64,000 nucleotides of DNA from Polynucleobacter alcilacus. GTDB taxonomy: Bacteria; Pseudomonadota; Gammaproteobacteria; Burkholderiales; Burkholderiaceae. Below the pieces are notes generated by a model. The model was not told the DNA's origin. It saw nothing but the letters and a program-made list of their open reading frames with translations, and did not search any database. Location of the stretch: positions 1,578,039 through 1,642,038 of the forward strand of contig NZ_JACVQD010000001.1 of assembly GCF_018881545.1 (NCBI RefSeq), given 5' to 3'. This document shows, in pieces, positions 1 to 8,853 of this stretch (position 1 is the first letter of the stretch; each line of letters starts with the position of its first letter). Made by a program: the position numbers and the translations under genes.

Positions 1-1652
1 TAGCAGCTCTAAAGGCTGTGGCTTTATATGGTTTTTTCTATGCGATTTTTATCGCTGCAATGGGTTTTCAGGGGGTGCCGCGAACTCTCGGATTAATCCA
101 GCCCATCTTGCTAATGATTGCCATTGGCATTTCGAGAGTAGTTGCAAGTCATTGGCTGGGTGACTCTTATCGCCAGCAATTACGGATTGGCTCCTTACCC
201 CGCGTATTGATCTATGGCGCTGGATCAGCTGGAAGAGAATTATCTGCTGCATTAAGAAATAGCAGACAAATGCGAGTTGTGGGATTCTTGGATGATGATC
301 CAAGTTTACAAGGTCGGGTTCTAAATAATATTCCTATCTATAACCCAAATGACTTACCCAATTTAGTAACAACATTGGCCATTAGCGATGTATTGCTGGC
401 TTTACCATCGCTTGGTAGAAAAAATAGAAATCAAATTTTAAAGCGGATCTCTCAATCCAAGGTTTCTGTTCAAACCTTGCCCAGCATTACTGAATTAGCT
501 TCGGGCAAGGTAAAGACGGCCGATCTGCGTGACTTAGATATTGAGGACTTATTGGGTAGGGAGCCTGTTGCCCCGGATATGAATTTGTTGGCAAAGAATA
601 TTGAAAACAAAGTAGTTTTGGTAACGGGTGCCGGAGGATCGATTGGTAGTGAGTTGTGTCGTCAAGCATTGAAATGCCACCCCACAACCCTAGTATTAGT
701 TGAGCAGAACGAGTTTGCCCTGTACGCCATACAGCAGGACCTTCAAAAACAATTGGAAAGTCAGCCAGGCTTGGCTACTCAGGTTATTTCTATCTTGGCA
801 TCAGTCAGAAATAGCGACTTAATTGAACAAATATTCGTAACCTGGAAACCCCACATTGTCTTTCATGCTGCTGCATATAAGCATGTGCCATTGGTTGAGG
901 AAAATATTGCCGAAGGAATTGAGAACAATGTTTTTGGAACATTAGTTTGTGCCAAGCTTGCTGAGAAATTGGGTGTGCCTTATTTTGTTTTCATCAGTAC
1001 AGACAAGGCGGTTCGACCAACGAATGTGATGGGGGCGACAAAGCGTATAGCAGAAATGATTTTGCAGGCAATAAGCTTTGATGGTGAAGATAAGCAGCAA
1101 AGTGCCCGAACAATTTTCTCTATGGTTCGCTTTGGTAATGTGTTGGATTCCTCTGGCTCTGTAGTGCCGTTATTCAGGCAGCAAATTCGTGATGGTGGTC
1201 CAATCACGTTGACTCATCCTGAGGTAACCCGCTATTTCATGACTATCCCTGAAGCGGCTCAACTTGTCTTGCAAGCTAGTGCAATGGCTAGCGGTGGTGA
1301 TGTTTTTGTGCTTGACATGGGAGAGTCGGTAAAAATTATCGATTTGGCGCGGCATATGATTGAACTATCTGGCCTGGAAGTCCTTGATGAAGATAATCCT
1401 GCAGGGGATATAGAAATTGCTATCACTGGTTTGCGCCCTGGAGAGAAGCTCTATGAAGAGTTGCTCATAGGGGATAACCCAGTTGCAACTACACACCCCC
1501 GAATTTTGAAGGCGCATGAAGAGTTTTTATTCTTGGCTGAGCTAGAGGAGCAGTTGGGGGTATTAAAACTTGCTATCGGCCAAGATGCAAATCAAGTTAA
1601 GACGGTGTTGCGCTCTCTGGTAAGGGACTATCAGCCAGATATCAAGAAATAA
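1..1652 (+). CDS. Nucleotide-sugar 4,6-dehydratase, WbpM/CapD/FlaA1 family (5' end cut by window edge)
   Basis: This is a membrane-anchored NDP-sugar dehydratase/epimerase of the kind that makes UDP-4-keto-6-deoxy-GlcNAc for O-antigen or capsule. The reading frame is open to the left edge (first complete codon at 3), so the N-terminal membrane segments are missing; the GTG at 18 is probably not the true start. Numbered from that GTG, a first Rossmann motif (GAGSAG, about 67-72) belongs to the CoA-binding-like domain. The catalytic extended-SDR domain starts at TGAGGSIG (203-210) and continues with STDKA (327-331) and NVMGATK (336-342). Met occupies the usual SDR Tyr position, as known for the S-M-K triad of WbpM. 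It leads a run of polysaccharide assembly genes. Family is certain; exact substrate is inferred. Confidence 0.9.
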   Translation, partial: AALKAVALYGFFYAIFIAAMGFQGVPRTLGLIQPILLMIAIGISRVVASHWLGDSYRQQLRIGSLPRVLIYGAGSAGRELSAALRNSRQMRVVGFLDDDPSLQGRVLNNIPIYNPNDLPNLVTTLAISDVLLALPSLGRKNRNQILKRISQSKVSVQTLPSITELASGKVKTADLRDLDIEDLLGREPVAPDMNLLAKNIENKVVLVTGAGGSIGSELCRQALKCHPTTLVLVEQNEFALYAIQQDLQKQLESQPGLATQVISILASVRNSDLIEQIFVTWKPHIVFHAAAYKHVPLVEENIAEGIENNVFGTLVCAKLAEKLGVPYFVFISTDKAVRPTNVMGATKRIAEMILQAISFDGEDKQQSARTIFSMVRFGNVLDSSGSVVPLFRQQIRDGGPITLTHPEVTRYFMTIPEAAQLVLQASAMASGGDVFVLDMGESVKIIDLARHMIELSGLEVLDEDNPAGDIEIAITGLRPGEKLYEELLIGDNPVATTHPRILKAHEEFLFLAELEEQLGVLKLAIGQDANQVKTVLRSLVRDYQPDIKK

Positions 1653-1762
1653 AAACCAAGATAGCTTTAAAGTGCTTTTAGATATTGCATTTACTAATTT
1701 GAATTTTTGTTTATGTTAGTTAAATTTCAAAATTTAAAGTCGGCCAATCTTATAAAAACTAG

Positions 1763-3160
1763 GTGGTTATATTAACCATATATAATATTATTTTAACTTT
1801 TAAGATCGCTGTGAGAATTTTTAATTCGATTGTAGACGTGTTAAAGCGATTTTCGCCGCAAATTCTGACGTTGATTTTTTTAGGCTACGCTCCATTTTTT
1901 GGGGAATCGTTTCGCCTATATTTCAAAAATCCCTCGGGATTCATTCTACTTGCCATCATCCTTGCTCTCATGTATTGGAGGCAGTTTAAGAATTTTATTT
2001 TTGAAAAAAATGCTACACAATTTTGGTGGTTATTAATCACGCTTTATTGCGTATTAATTACTTTGCCGCATTTTGGCCAATATTCCGCGTACTATATTTA
2101 TCTCGATCTCGGGATATTTTGCACTCTATTTTTTGGGATATTCTTCGGAAAAAAAATTGCATCCAAATTAACTTTGAAGGAGTTAGTCGTTGTAATGACC
2201 ATTATCCTGGTATTGTTTTCAGGAAAGATTATATGGATGTGGCTAAATCAAACTCCCGCATTAAATGAGGGCTACGGTTTTTTTATTGGATTCGCAAGCT
2301 ATAGCTCTCTCCCAAAAATTATTCTACGCGGTCAAAATCCTTTTCTAATTGCCATGTTTATACTCGTTACAGGAATTCTTCTGTTACGTAAAAATAATGC
2401 TTTAGAGATTATAGGGTTAACATTAATATTTTTATTGACCATGGGTATGATTGTAATTAGTGGCGTGCGCTCTATTTATTTCGGAATCATCCCAAGTTGT
2501 ATCTTCCTTGTATTGCAGGTTCCGAAGGTGTACTTCAAAAAAGTTGCTTACGTAACTATATTATTGGGGACATTTTTCTTTACCCTCCATCTCTTTATTG
2601 GCCGCGACAAAATACCTACAAATCCCGCTGACTCTTTTATTGTCTATCATGGGATGGATATTTTGGCTGATAATGGGTGGGGGTTCTTGAATGGCGATCT
2701 AATAGACAGGATGGCGAGTAACTACATACCAGCATTAAATTCAAGATCGGTGGCTTTAAAAATGGCTGAATATCTAGAAGTTATTGCTTGCGTGAATGAC
2801 AATTGGCTAAGCGGCCTAGGAAGCGGGGCTTTATGCTTTAGTCCGGCCACCCAAAATTTTGGAAATTATGTTCATTCGCAGCCTCTTTGGCTTTATTTGA
2901 AGGGCGGTCTAATATTGGTCATCCTATTTTATAGTTTAATTATATATACCATTTTTAAAATTATTCAATTATTCAGAGATCATCCTGAAGAGATAGGCTT
3001 AAGAATAGGGTCAGCGATAATTATTGCATTATGTATTTTGGATATATTAACCAATCAATTCCCCACCCTGGCAGGAAGTTTTTATTTGGGGTTCTGGATT
3101 GGTTGCAATCCCAAAAAACCAGAGGTATGCTTTTCTAGAAGGCCTAGGGTATCAACGTAG
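1763..3160 (+). CDS. O-antigen polymerase/ligase-like (Wzy or WaaL) membrane protein
   Basis: This 465-residue integral membrane protein has about ten or more hydrophobic segments. A large loop lies in the second half, and a C-terminal helix follows a VHSQPLWLYL-like stretch that resembles the H-x3-L pattern common in Wzy/WaaL proteins. It probably polymerises or ligates lipid-linked glycan in the periplasm. The GTG start at 1763 has no clear ribosome-binding site, so a start slightly downstream is possible; the first strong membrane segment begins near residue 33. It lies between the WbpM-like dehydratase and the Wzz-like protein, the classical setting for wzy. Sequence in this family is poorly conserved, so polymerase versus ligase cannot be decided. 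Confidence 0.7.
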   Translation: MVILTIYNIILTFKIAVRIFNSIVDVLKRFSPQILTLIFLGYAPFFGESFRLYFKNPSGFILLAIILALMYWRQFKNFIFEKNATQFWWLLITLYCVLITLPHFGQYSAYYIYLDLGIFCTLFFGIFFGKKIASKLTLKELVVVMTIILVLFSGKIIWMWLNQTPALNEGYGFFIGFASYSSLPKIILRGQNPFLIAMFILVTGILLLRKNNALEIIGLTLIFLLTMGMIVISGVRSIYFGIIPSCIFLVLQVPKVYFKKVAYVTILLGTFFFTLHLFIGRDKIPTNPADSFIVYHGMDILADNGWGFLNGDLIDRMASNYIPALNSRSVALKMAEYLEVIACVNDNWLSGLGSGALCFSPATQNFGNYVHSQPLWLYLKGGLILVILFYSLIIYTIFKIIQLFRDHPEEIGLRIGSAIIIALCILDILTNQFPTLAGSFYLGFWIGCNPKKPEVCFSRRPRVST

Positions 3161-3270
3161 GGCTTAATTATGCATTTAATTGCATTAAACGTTTTTAGAT
3201 TTTAATCTATCTATTAAGTAATAAATTTAGTAAGGGGATTGAATGATTAAAGCTCAAAGCGGGTGGCTAA

Positions 3271-4122
3271 ATGAAAACCCGTGATTTTAATTATGATGAA
3301 AATTTAGATATGTCTATTCTCAGCATTTTTTTCTTTGTTAGAGGCGCTTGGAAAGAGATTCTATTATTCGGAGTTGCGGGATTAGTTCTGTCGATTATTT
3401 TTATAACTAAGGCCCCAAAGAAATTTGAGGCTGGAGGTCAAATATTCATGGCACAACTTATGCCTATGGATGTTATTAATCCTAAGGCTATGAATGTCGA
3501 GGAACCATCAGCCTTGATTTGGCGTCTGTCCCATCCAAATAGTTTTACACCTCAAGTCTCTGCAGCCTGTGGCCTTCAGGATCAGCCAAATGCTGGCCAG
3601 TTACTCGGTCAGTCAAGTCATTTCACGCTCCCTAAGGGGGTTACAAATGCGCTGGAGTTCAAGGTCTTGCGTCCAACGCCCGAATTGGCCAAGGAGTGCG
3701 GACTCGCCATTTTTGAGTTCATTAAAGCTACTCAGTCCGCGCTTGTTGCGCCAGTTACTGATGAAGCTGAAAGTAGGCTCGCCTTTGAGGAAGGACGCCT
3801 GCAGAAATCGAAAGAATTTGTTCTGAGGGTTGAAAAGATGGGGAATCAAGCTATGTCCGCAGCTTATATCTTTGAATATAATGAGATGCGCCAGTCAATA
3901 GGTGAAATTAGGCTTTTGAAAAATATGATCAACTTTAATCAAAATCACGTCACTCGCCTTTTGTTCCCTATAAACAGCTCAGATACGCCTATTGGCCCAC
4001 AGAAAAGTTTAATTCTTGCCACAGGAATTATAGGAGGAGTTTTCTTGGGTCTTATTATTGCCTTCATAAAAAAATTATTCCTACGTAACAGATCTCAATC
4101 TAATGGGTCACGATGTACCTAA
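3271..4122 (+). CDS. Chain-length determinant-like protein (Wzz/PCP family)
   Basis: This 283-residue protein has the two-helix layout of polysaccharide co-polymerases: one transmembrane segment at about 29-47, a periplasmic domain, and a second transmembrane segment near 248-268. The second segment is preceded by a GPQKS stretch resembling the Pro-rich motif of Wzz. The role inferred from family and context is to control the chain length of a Wzy-made polymer. It is on the short side for Wzz and has no C-terminal tyrosine-kinase domain. A GGGTGG stretch a few bases before the ATG serves as ribosome-binding site. It is followed closely by the ABC exporter gene. Confidence 0.75.
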   Translation: MKTRDFNYDENLDMSILSIFFFVRGAWKEILLFGVAGLVLSIIFITKAPKKFEAGGQIFMAQLMPMDVINPKAMNVEEPSALIWRLSHPNSFTPQVSAACGLQDQPNAGQLLGQSSHFTLPKGVTNALEFKVLRPTPELAKECGLAIFEFIKATQSALVAPVTDEAESRLAFEEGRLQKSKEFVLRVEKMGNQAMSAAYIFEYNEMRQSIGEIRLLKNMINFNQNHVTRLLFPINSSDTPIGPQKSLILATGIIGGVFLGLIIAFIKKLFLRNRSQSNGSRCT

Positions 4123-4131
4123 TGTATCAAA

Positions 4132-5952
4132 ATGCGAATTAGTGGAAGTCGATTATTTTCGACTTATTACTCTAACGTTATGAATCCGAACCCTTCTATT
4201 AATTCACTTTTAAATCGTCTTTGGCGTCACATCAGTCCAAATCGTCGGCATCAGTTTTTAATTTTATTGATTATGATGTCGTTCGTTTCATTTACGGAAA
4301 TTCTGAGTATTGGGGCAGTGCTACCATTTTTAGGAATATTAACTGACCCCGAGCGTATTTTTAAGATGCCCCATGTACAGCCCATTGTTGAAAACTTTAG
4401 GCTAACAGATCCAAAACAGCTACTGCTTCCGTTTACTGTTGCATTTGGTTTGGCAGCATTGATTGCTGGTGTAATGCGCCTTTTATTGCTTTGGCTAACT
4501 ACAAGATTATCTTTTGCTACAGGTACTGATCTGAGTATTGATATCTACCGACGCACACTTTATCAACCATTTACAGTGCATTGCGATCGAAATAGTAGCG
4601 AGGTAATTGATGGAATTTCTGCTAAAGCCAACGGAGTTATTTACAGTATTATTTTTCCGATTTTGACTGTTATAGGCTCTTGTATATTGCTCATTGCCAT
4701 ATTGATTGTGCTCTTAATGGTGCAGCCTTTGATAGCATTAATAACTTTTGGAGGTTTCGGTTTCATTTATATAGTTATTATTCGATTGACCCGAAAGCAA
4801 TTAATGGTTGATAGTAAATGTGTTGCACGAGAATCTTCTCATGTAATCAAGTCTCTTCAGGAGGGGCTGGGAGGTATTCGTGATGTTTTAATAGATGGTA
4901 GTCAGGAGGCGTATTGTAAAATTTATAGAGATGCTGATGCCTCGCTTCGTCGCGCACAAAGCAATATTGTCTTTATTGGTGCAAGTCCACGGTACGGCAT
5001 GGAGGCATTGGGAATGCTTCTTATTTCTGCACTTGCGTATTCTCTTGCTCAGCAGGAAGATGGTATTGCTGAAGCTCTGCCAATTTTGGGGGCTTTGGCT
5101 CTTGGCGCACAGCGCATGCTACCAGTCTTACAGCAGGCTTATGGATCTTGGACTCAAATAAATAGTGGGCGAGCCTCCTTAAAAGATACTCTTGAATTAC
5201 TTGATCAACCAATACCGAGTTACGTTACAAATCCTGTTCCACGGTTACCATTCAACCAAGCTATTACCATTAGTAAGCTCAAATTTCGCTATGGAGAGGA
5301 AGGTCCCGATGTGATAAATCACATAGACCTAACAATAACCAAGGGTAGTCGTATAGGAATTATTGGAGCAACTGGTGGGGGAAAAAGTACTTTGATTGAC
5401 ATAGTTATGGGTTTACTTCAGCCTACCGATGGCGTGCTCATGATTGATGGACAACCAATTACTCTCGCCAATCAACGCGCTTGGCAATCGCATATTGCCC
5501 ATGTACCCCAAGTAATTTTTTTGGCAGACAGTACTATTGAGGAAAACATAGCTTTCGGAATTCCTGTTGACCAGATTGATCATTCTCGAGTTAGAGAGGC
5601 GGCGAGACAGGCGCAAATTGCCGACAGCATTGAAAGCTGGCCTAAGCAATATCAAACTTTTGTTGGTGAACGCGGGATTCGTCTCTCTGGTGGTCAGCGG
5701 CAACGAATCGGAATTGCGCGTGCGCTTTATAAGCGAGCAGATGTAATTATTTTTGATGAAGCAACTAGTGCCTTAGATGGAAAAACTGAAGAAGCAGTCA
5801 TGAATGCCATCAATAGCCTTAACAAGAATCTTACTTTAATTATTATTGCACATCGTTTAACAACACTTAAAAATTGTACCCAAATTATTGAGTTAAGCAA
5901 TGGCGATATACGACGTTGCTGTAATTACCAAGATGTTTTGCATCAACAATAA
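4132..5952 (+). CDS. ABC exporter, fused permease and ATPase (PglK/MsbA-type; possible lipid-linked glycan flippase)
   Basis: A single 606-residue chain carries an N-terminal membrane domain of about six helices (roughly 40-340) and a C-terminal nucleotide-binding domain. Walker A is GATGGGKST at 412-420, the signature is LSGGQ at 518-522, Walker B ends with D542-E543, and an IAHRL His-loop follows. The half-transporter should act as a dimer. In its setting between wzz-like and pseB genes, and with no Wzx-type flippase visible in the window, it may flip the lipid-linked oligosaccharide as PglK does in Campylobacter; that is an inference. A second in-frame ATG at 4180 (residue 17) is an alternative start; neither start has a strong ribosome-binding site. 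Confidence 0.85.
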   Translation: MRISGSRLFSTYYSNVMNPNPSINSLLNRLWRHISPNRRHQFLILLIMMSFVSFTEILSIGAVLPFLGILTDPERIFKMPHVQPIVENFRLTDPKQLLLPFTVAFGLAALIAGVMRLLLLWLTTRLSFATGTDLSIDIYRRTLYQPFTVHCDRNSSEVIDGISAKANGVIYSIIFPILTVIGSCILLIAILIVLLMVQPLIALITFGGFGFIYIVIIRLTRKQLMVDSKCVARESSHVIKSLQEGLGGIRDVLIDGSQEAYCKIYRDADASLRRAQSNIVFIGASPRYGMEALGMLLISALAYSLAQQEDGIAEALPILGALALGAQRMLPVLQQAYGSWTQINSGRASLKDTLELLDQPIPSYVTNPVPRLPFNQAITISKLKFRYGEEGPDVINHIDLTITKGSRIGIIGATGGGKSTLIDIVMGLLQPTDGVLMIDGQPITLANQRAWQSHIAHVPQVIFLADSTIEENIAFGIPVDQIDHSRVREAARQAQIADSIESWPKQYQTFVGERGIRLSGGQRQRIGIARALYKRADVIIFDEATSALDGKTEEAVMNAINSLNKNLTLIIIAHRLTTLKNCTQIIELSNGDIRRCCNYQDVLHQQ

Positions 5953-5981
5953 TTTTTTATAAAAGATTGGGAAGGTTGCGC

Positions 5982-6983
5982 GTGTTAAAAAATTCATCTA
6001 TTTTAATCACTGGTGGAACGGGATCATTTGGGAATGCTTTTGTACCAATGACCTTGTCTAAATATAATCCTCGACGTTTAGTAATCTATTCACGTGATGA
6101 GATGAAGCAGTGGGAGATGGCTAAGCAATATTCCAATGATGACAGAGTGCGCTTTTTTATTGGCGACGTTCGGGATAAGGACCGCCTTTCTAGGGCATTA
6201 AATGGCATTGATTACGTTATTCATGCCGCTGCCACTAAGATCGTCCCCACTGCCGAATATAATCCATTTGAGTGCGTAAAAACTAATGTATTTGGTGCAA
6301 TGAATTTAATAGATGCCTGTATTGATCAGCGCGTTAAAAGAGTAGTGGCGCTTTCTACTGATAAGGCAAGTAGCCCGGCTAACTTATATGGTGCAACGAA
6401 GCTTACTTCAGATAAGTTATTTATTGCTGGTAATGCTTATGTATCGCGCGATGATGATACTCGCTTTGCAGTTGTTAGATATGGGAATGTTATGGGCTCT
6501 AGGGGGTCTGTGATCCCCTACTTTATGAGCTTAGTTGACAAAGAAAATTTACCAATAACAGATTTACGTATGACTCGTTTTATGATTACGCTGCAGCAAG
6601 GGGTTGAGCTTGTTTGGCGTGCTTTTGAAGATATGATTGGTGGTGAGATTTACGTAAAAAAAATACCATCAATGAAAATAGCGGATGTAGCATCAGCTCT
6701 GGTGCCTAATGCTACTCATAAAATAATTGGCATTAGACCGGGCGAGAAATTACATGAGCAAATGATAGGTCCAGAAGATGCGCCTCATACATTTGAATAT
6801 CCTGAATACTATAAAATCTTACCCGCTATTCATGAATGGAGTAGTGATCCAGTGCGTATTGGTGAAGGTAAGCCCGTAGACGCAGATTTTACTTATTCTT
6901 CAGATAATAACTTAGAGTGGATGAGCATCTCAGACTTACAGAGTTGGGTAAAACTAAATCAAAAAAGCATAGGCAAAATATGA
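5982..6983 (+). CDS. pseB: UDP-N-acetylglucosamine 4,6-dehydratase (inverting), PseB
   Basis: This is the first enzyme of CMP-pseudaminic acid synthesis, converting UDP-GlcNAc to the 4-keto-6-deoxy-L-arabino sugar. It is a soluble extended SDR of 333 residues with the NAD(P) motif GGTGSFG at 11-17, STDKA from 125, and a YGATK catalytic pair (Tyr136, Lys140). The usual Tyr is present, unlike in the WbpM-like protein upstream. I chose the GTG at 5982 because a GGGAAGG ribosome-binding site lies about seven bases before it; a TTG at 5967 is in frame but sits before that site. Its stop overlaps the start of pseC (ATGA), so the two are co-translated. Confidence 0.92.
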   Translation: MLKNSSILITGGTGSFGNAFVPMTLSKYNPRRLVIYSRDEMKQWEMAKQYSNDDRVRFFIGDVRDKDRLSRALNGIDYVIHAAATKIVPTAEYNPFECVKTNVFGAMNLIDACIDQRVKRVVALSTDKASSPANLYGATKLTSDKLFIAGNAYVSRDDDTRFAVVRYGNVMGSRGSVIPYFMSLVDKENLPITDLRMTRFMITLQQGVELVWRAFEDMIGGEIYVKKIPSMKIADVASALVPNATHKIIGIRPGEKLHEQMIGPEDAPHTFEYPEYYKILPAIHEWSSDPVRIGEGKPVDADFTYSSDNNLEWMSISDLQSWVKLNQKSIGKI

Positions 6984-8149
6984 CAATTGCCATTCCCTAC
7001 GGGCGCCAAGACATAAGCCAAGACGATATTGATGAGGTTGTGGCTGTTTTGCGGTCTGATTTTTTGACGCAAGGACCAGTAGTACCTTCTTTTGAAAATT
7101 CTGTTGCTCAGTTTTGTGGTGCAAAATATGCCGTAGCTGTTAATAGCGCTACCAGTGCTTTGCACATTGCTTGCTTGGCTCTGGGTGTGGGTGAGGGTGA
7201 CATTGTCTGGACAACCCCAATAACTTTTGTGGCTAGCGCTAATTGTGCACTGTATTGTGGTGCCGAGATAGACTTTATCGATATTGACCCGTTCACTTAT
7301 AATTTAAATGCTTCTTTATTGGCCGACAAGCTTGCCGAGGCCGAAAAAATAGGTCAATTGCCTAAAGTTTTAATTCCAGTTCATTTGTGTGGTCAGAGCT
7401 GTGACATGGCTAAGATATATGAATTAAGTCTTAAATACGGTTTTAAGATAATTGAGGATGCATCGCATGCCATCGGCGCTAAATATAAAGGTGAACCAAT
7501 TGGTAGCGGCAGGTATAGCGACATCACTGTTTTTAGTTTCCATCCCGTCAAAATTATCACAACTGGCGAGGGTGGCATGGCGACAACTAATAGCGAATCG
7601 CTGGCAAAGCGTATGCAACTCTTTCGAAGTCATGGTATCAGAGCGTTGTCCGATAAGGCGCATCACTTAAATAACGAGATCTGGAATTATGAGCAAATTG
7701 AGTTAGGTTTTAACTATCGGATGACTGATTTGCAGGCTGCATTAGGTTTGAGTCAAATGGATCGATTGAATTATTTTGTTGAATGTCGCAATAACATTGC
7801 ATCACGATATGACGAGGCACTAGTTGATCTCCCACTGATTACACCCTGGCAGCATCAAGATAGTAATTCTAGTTATCATCTTTATCCAATTCGCATTAAA
7901 GCGCCGTTTGGTGAAAAAAATCAGAGAGAGATTTACGACGAGCTGAGAAGGAGTGGGATTGGCGTGAACCTACATTACATACCAGTTTATCGCCAACCTT
8001 TTTATGCCAGCAGAGGATTTTTTGCCGGGTATTGTCCTGAGGCTGAAAATTATTATCACCAAGCTATTAGCTTACCTATTTTCCCTGCGCTTAGTCATGA
8101 AGACCAAGACTATGTTATTGATGCCGTAAAAAAAGCTACCGTAATATGA
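6980..8149 (+). CDS. pseC: UDP-4-amino-4,6-dideoxy-N-acetyl-beta-L-altrosamine transaminase, PseC
   Basis: This PLP-dependent sugar aminotransferase of the DegT/DnrJ/EryC1 family acts directly on the PseB product. The 389-residue protein has the family landmarks: a phosphate-binding NSATSALH stretch near 55-62, IEDASHAIGA around 158-167, and the PLP lysine Lys191 in SFHPVKIITTGEGG. The ATG at 6980 overlaps the pseB stop by four bases, and its own stop overlaps the pseF start in the same way. This is a tight three-gene pse operon and strongly supports the assignment. Confidence 0.93.
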   Translation: MTIAIPYGRQDISQDDIDEVVAVLRSDFLTQGPVVPSFENSVAQFCGAKYAVAVNSATSALHIACLALGVGEGDIVWTTPITFVASANCALYCGAEIDFIDIDPFTYNLNASLLADKLAEAEKIGQLPKVLIPVHLCGQSCDMAKIYELSLKYGFKIIEDASHAIGAKYKGEPIGSGRYSDITVFSFHPVKIITTGEGGMATTNSESLAKRMQLFRSHGIRALSDKAHHLNNEIWNYEQIELGFNYRMTDLQAALGLSQMDRLNYFVECRNNIASRYDEALVDLPLITPWQHQDSNSSYHLYPIRIKAPFGEKNQREIYDELRRSGIGVNLHYIPVYRQPFYASRGFFAGYCPEAENYYHQAISLPIFPALSHEDQDYVIDAVKKATVI

Positions 8150-8853
8150 ATATTTGCATAATACCTGCGCGGGGTGGGAGTAAAAGAATCCCCCAAAAAA
8201 ATATAAAAAATTTTCATGGACATCCGATAATTTCATATTCCATTCAATCGGCAATTAAATCTAATTTATTTGATGAAGTGATGGTTTCCACTGATGATCC
8301 TGAGATAGCAGAGATCAGTATTAAATATGGCGCTTCTGTCCCCTTTTTAAGGAGTGCAGCTAATTCTGATGACTACTCTGGGACTGGGGATGCTCTTAAT
8401 GAGGTCTTAAAAAAGTACGAGGAGGTGGGTAAATATTTCTCTGTTGCTTGCTGTCTTTATCCTACCGCTCCATTTGTTACAGAGGATAGGATTAAGCAGG
8501 CATTTGCAGAGTTACAAATTTCAACATTTGATGTGATATTTCCGGTTGCTAAATTTAGACCAACTATTTTTCGCTCATATCGTATGTTGGCCGACTCATC
8601 TGTCGCAATGAATTTCCCTGAGTATGAAATATCTCGTTCGCAGGATCTCCCTGATGCGTATTATGATGCAGGTCAATTTTATTTTTTTAGAACACAGAAT
8701 TTTTTTAAACTAAAAAATAAAAATACATTTGGATTAAGTAAAGGAGTAATTGTTCTCGATGATTCCGAGGTTCAGGATATAGACTCTCCCGAAGACTGGC
8801 AAATGGCTGAGATGAAATATTTAGTGAATATTGGAGCCGTTTCTTATGAGTGA
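8146..8853 (+). CDS. pseF: Pseudaminic acid cytidylyltransferase, PseF
   Basis: PseF activates pseudaminic acid with CTP to CMP-Pse, the donor used by glycosyltransferases. It is a 235-residue CMP-sugar synthetase with the CTP-binding motif PARGGSKRIPQKN at 7-19, typical of the NeuA/KdsB fold. The start overlaps pseC by four bases (ATGA). The stop overlaps the next gene's ATG at 8846. The order pseB-pseC-pseF matches many Pse loci. Confidence 0.92.
   Translation: MNICIIPARGGSKRIPQKNIKNFHGHPIISYSIQSAIKSNLFDEVMVSTDDPEIAEISIKYGASVPFLRSAANSDDYSGTGDALNEVLKKYEEVGKYFSVACCLYPTAPFVTEDRIKQAFAELQISTFDVIFPVAKFRPTIFRSYRMLADSSVAMNFPEYEISRSQDLPDAYYDAGQFYFFRTQNFFKLKNKNTFGLSKGVIVLDDSEVQDIDSPEDWQMAEMKYLVNIGAVSYE

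Noticed and set aside
5967-5981. TTG start for pseB, 15 bases upstream of the chosen GTG
   Set aside because: The ribosome-binding GGGAAGG lies between it and the GTG at 5982, so the TTG would overlap the binding site.
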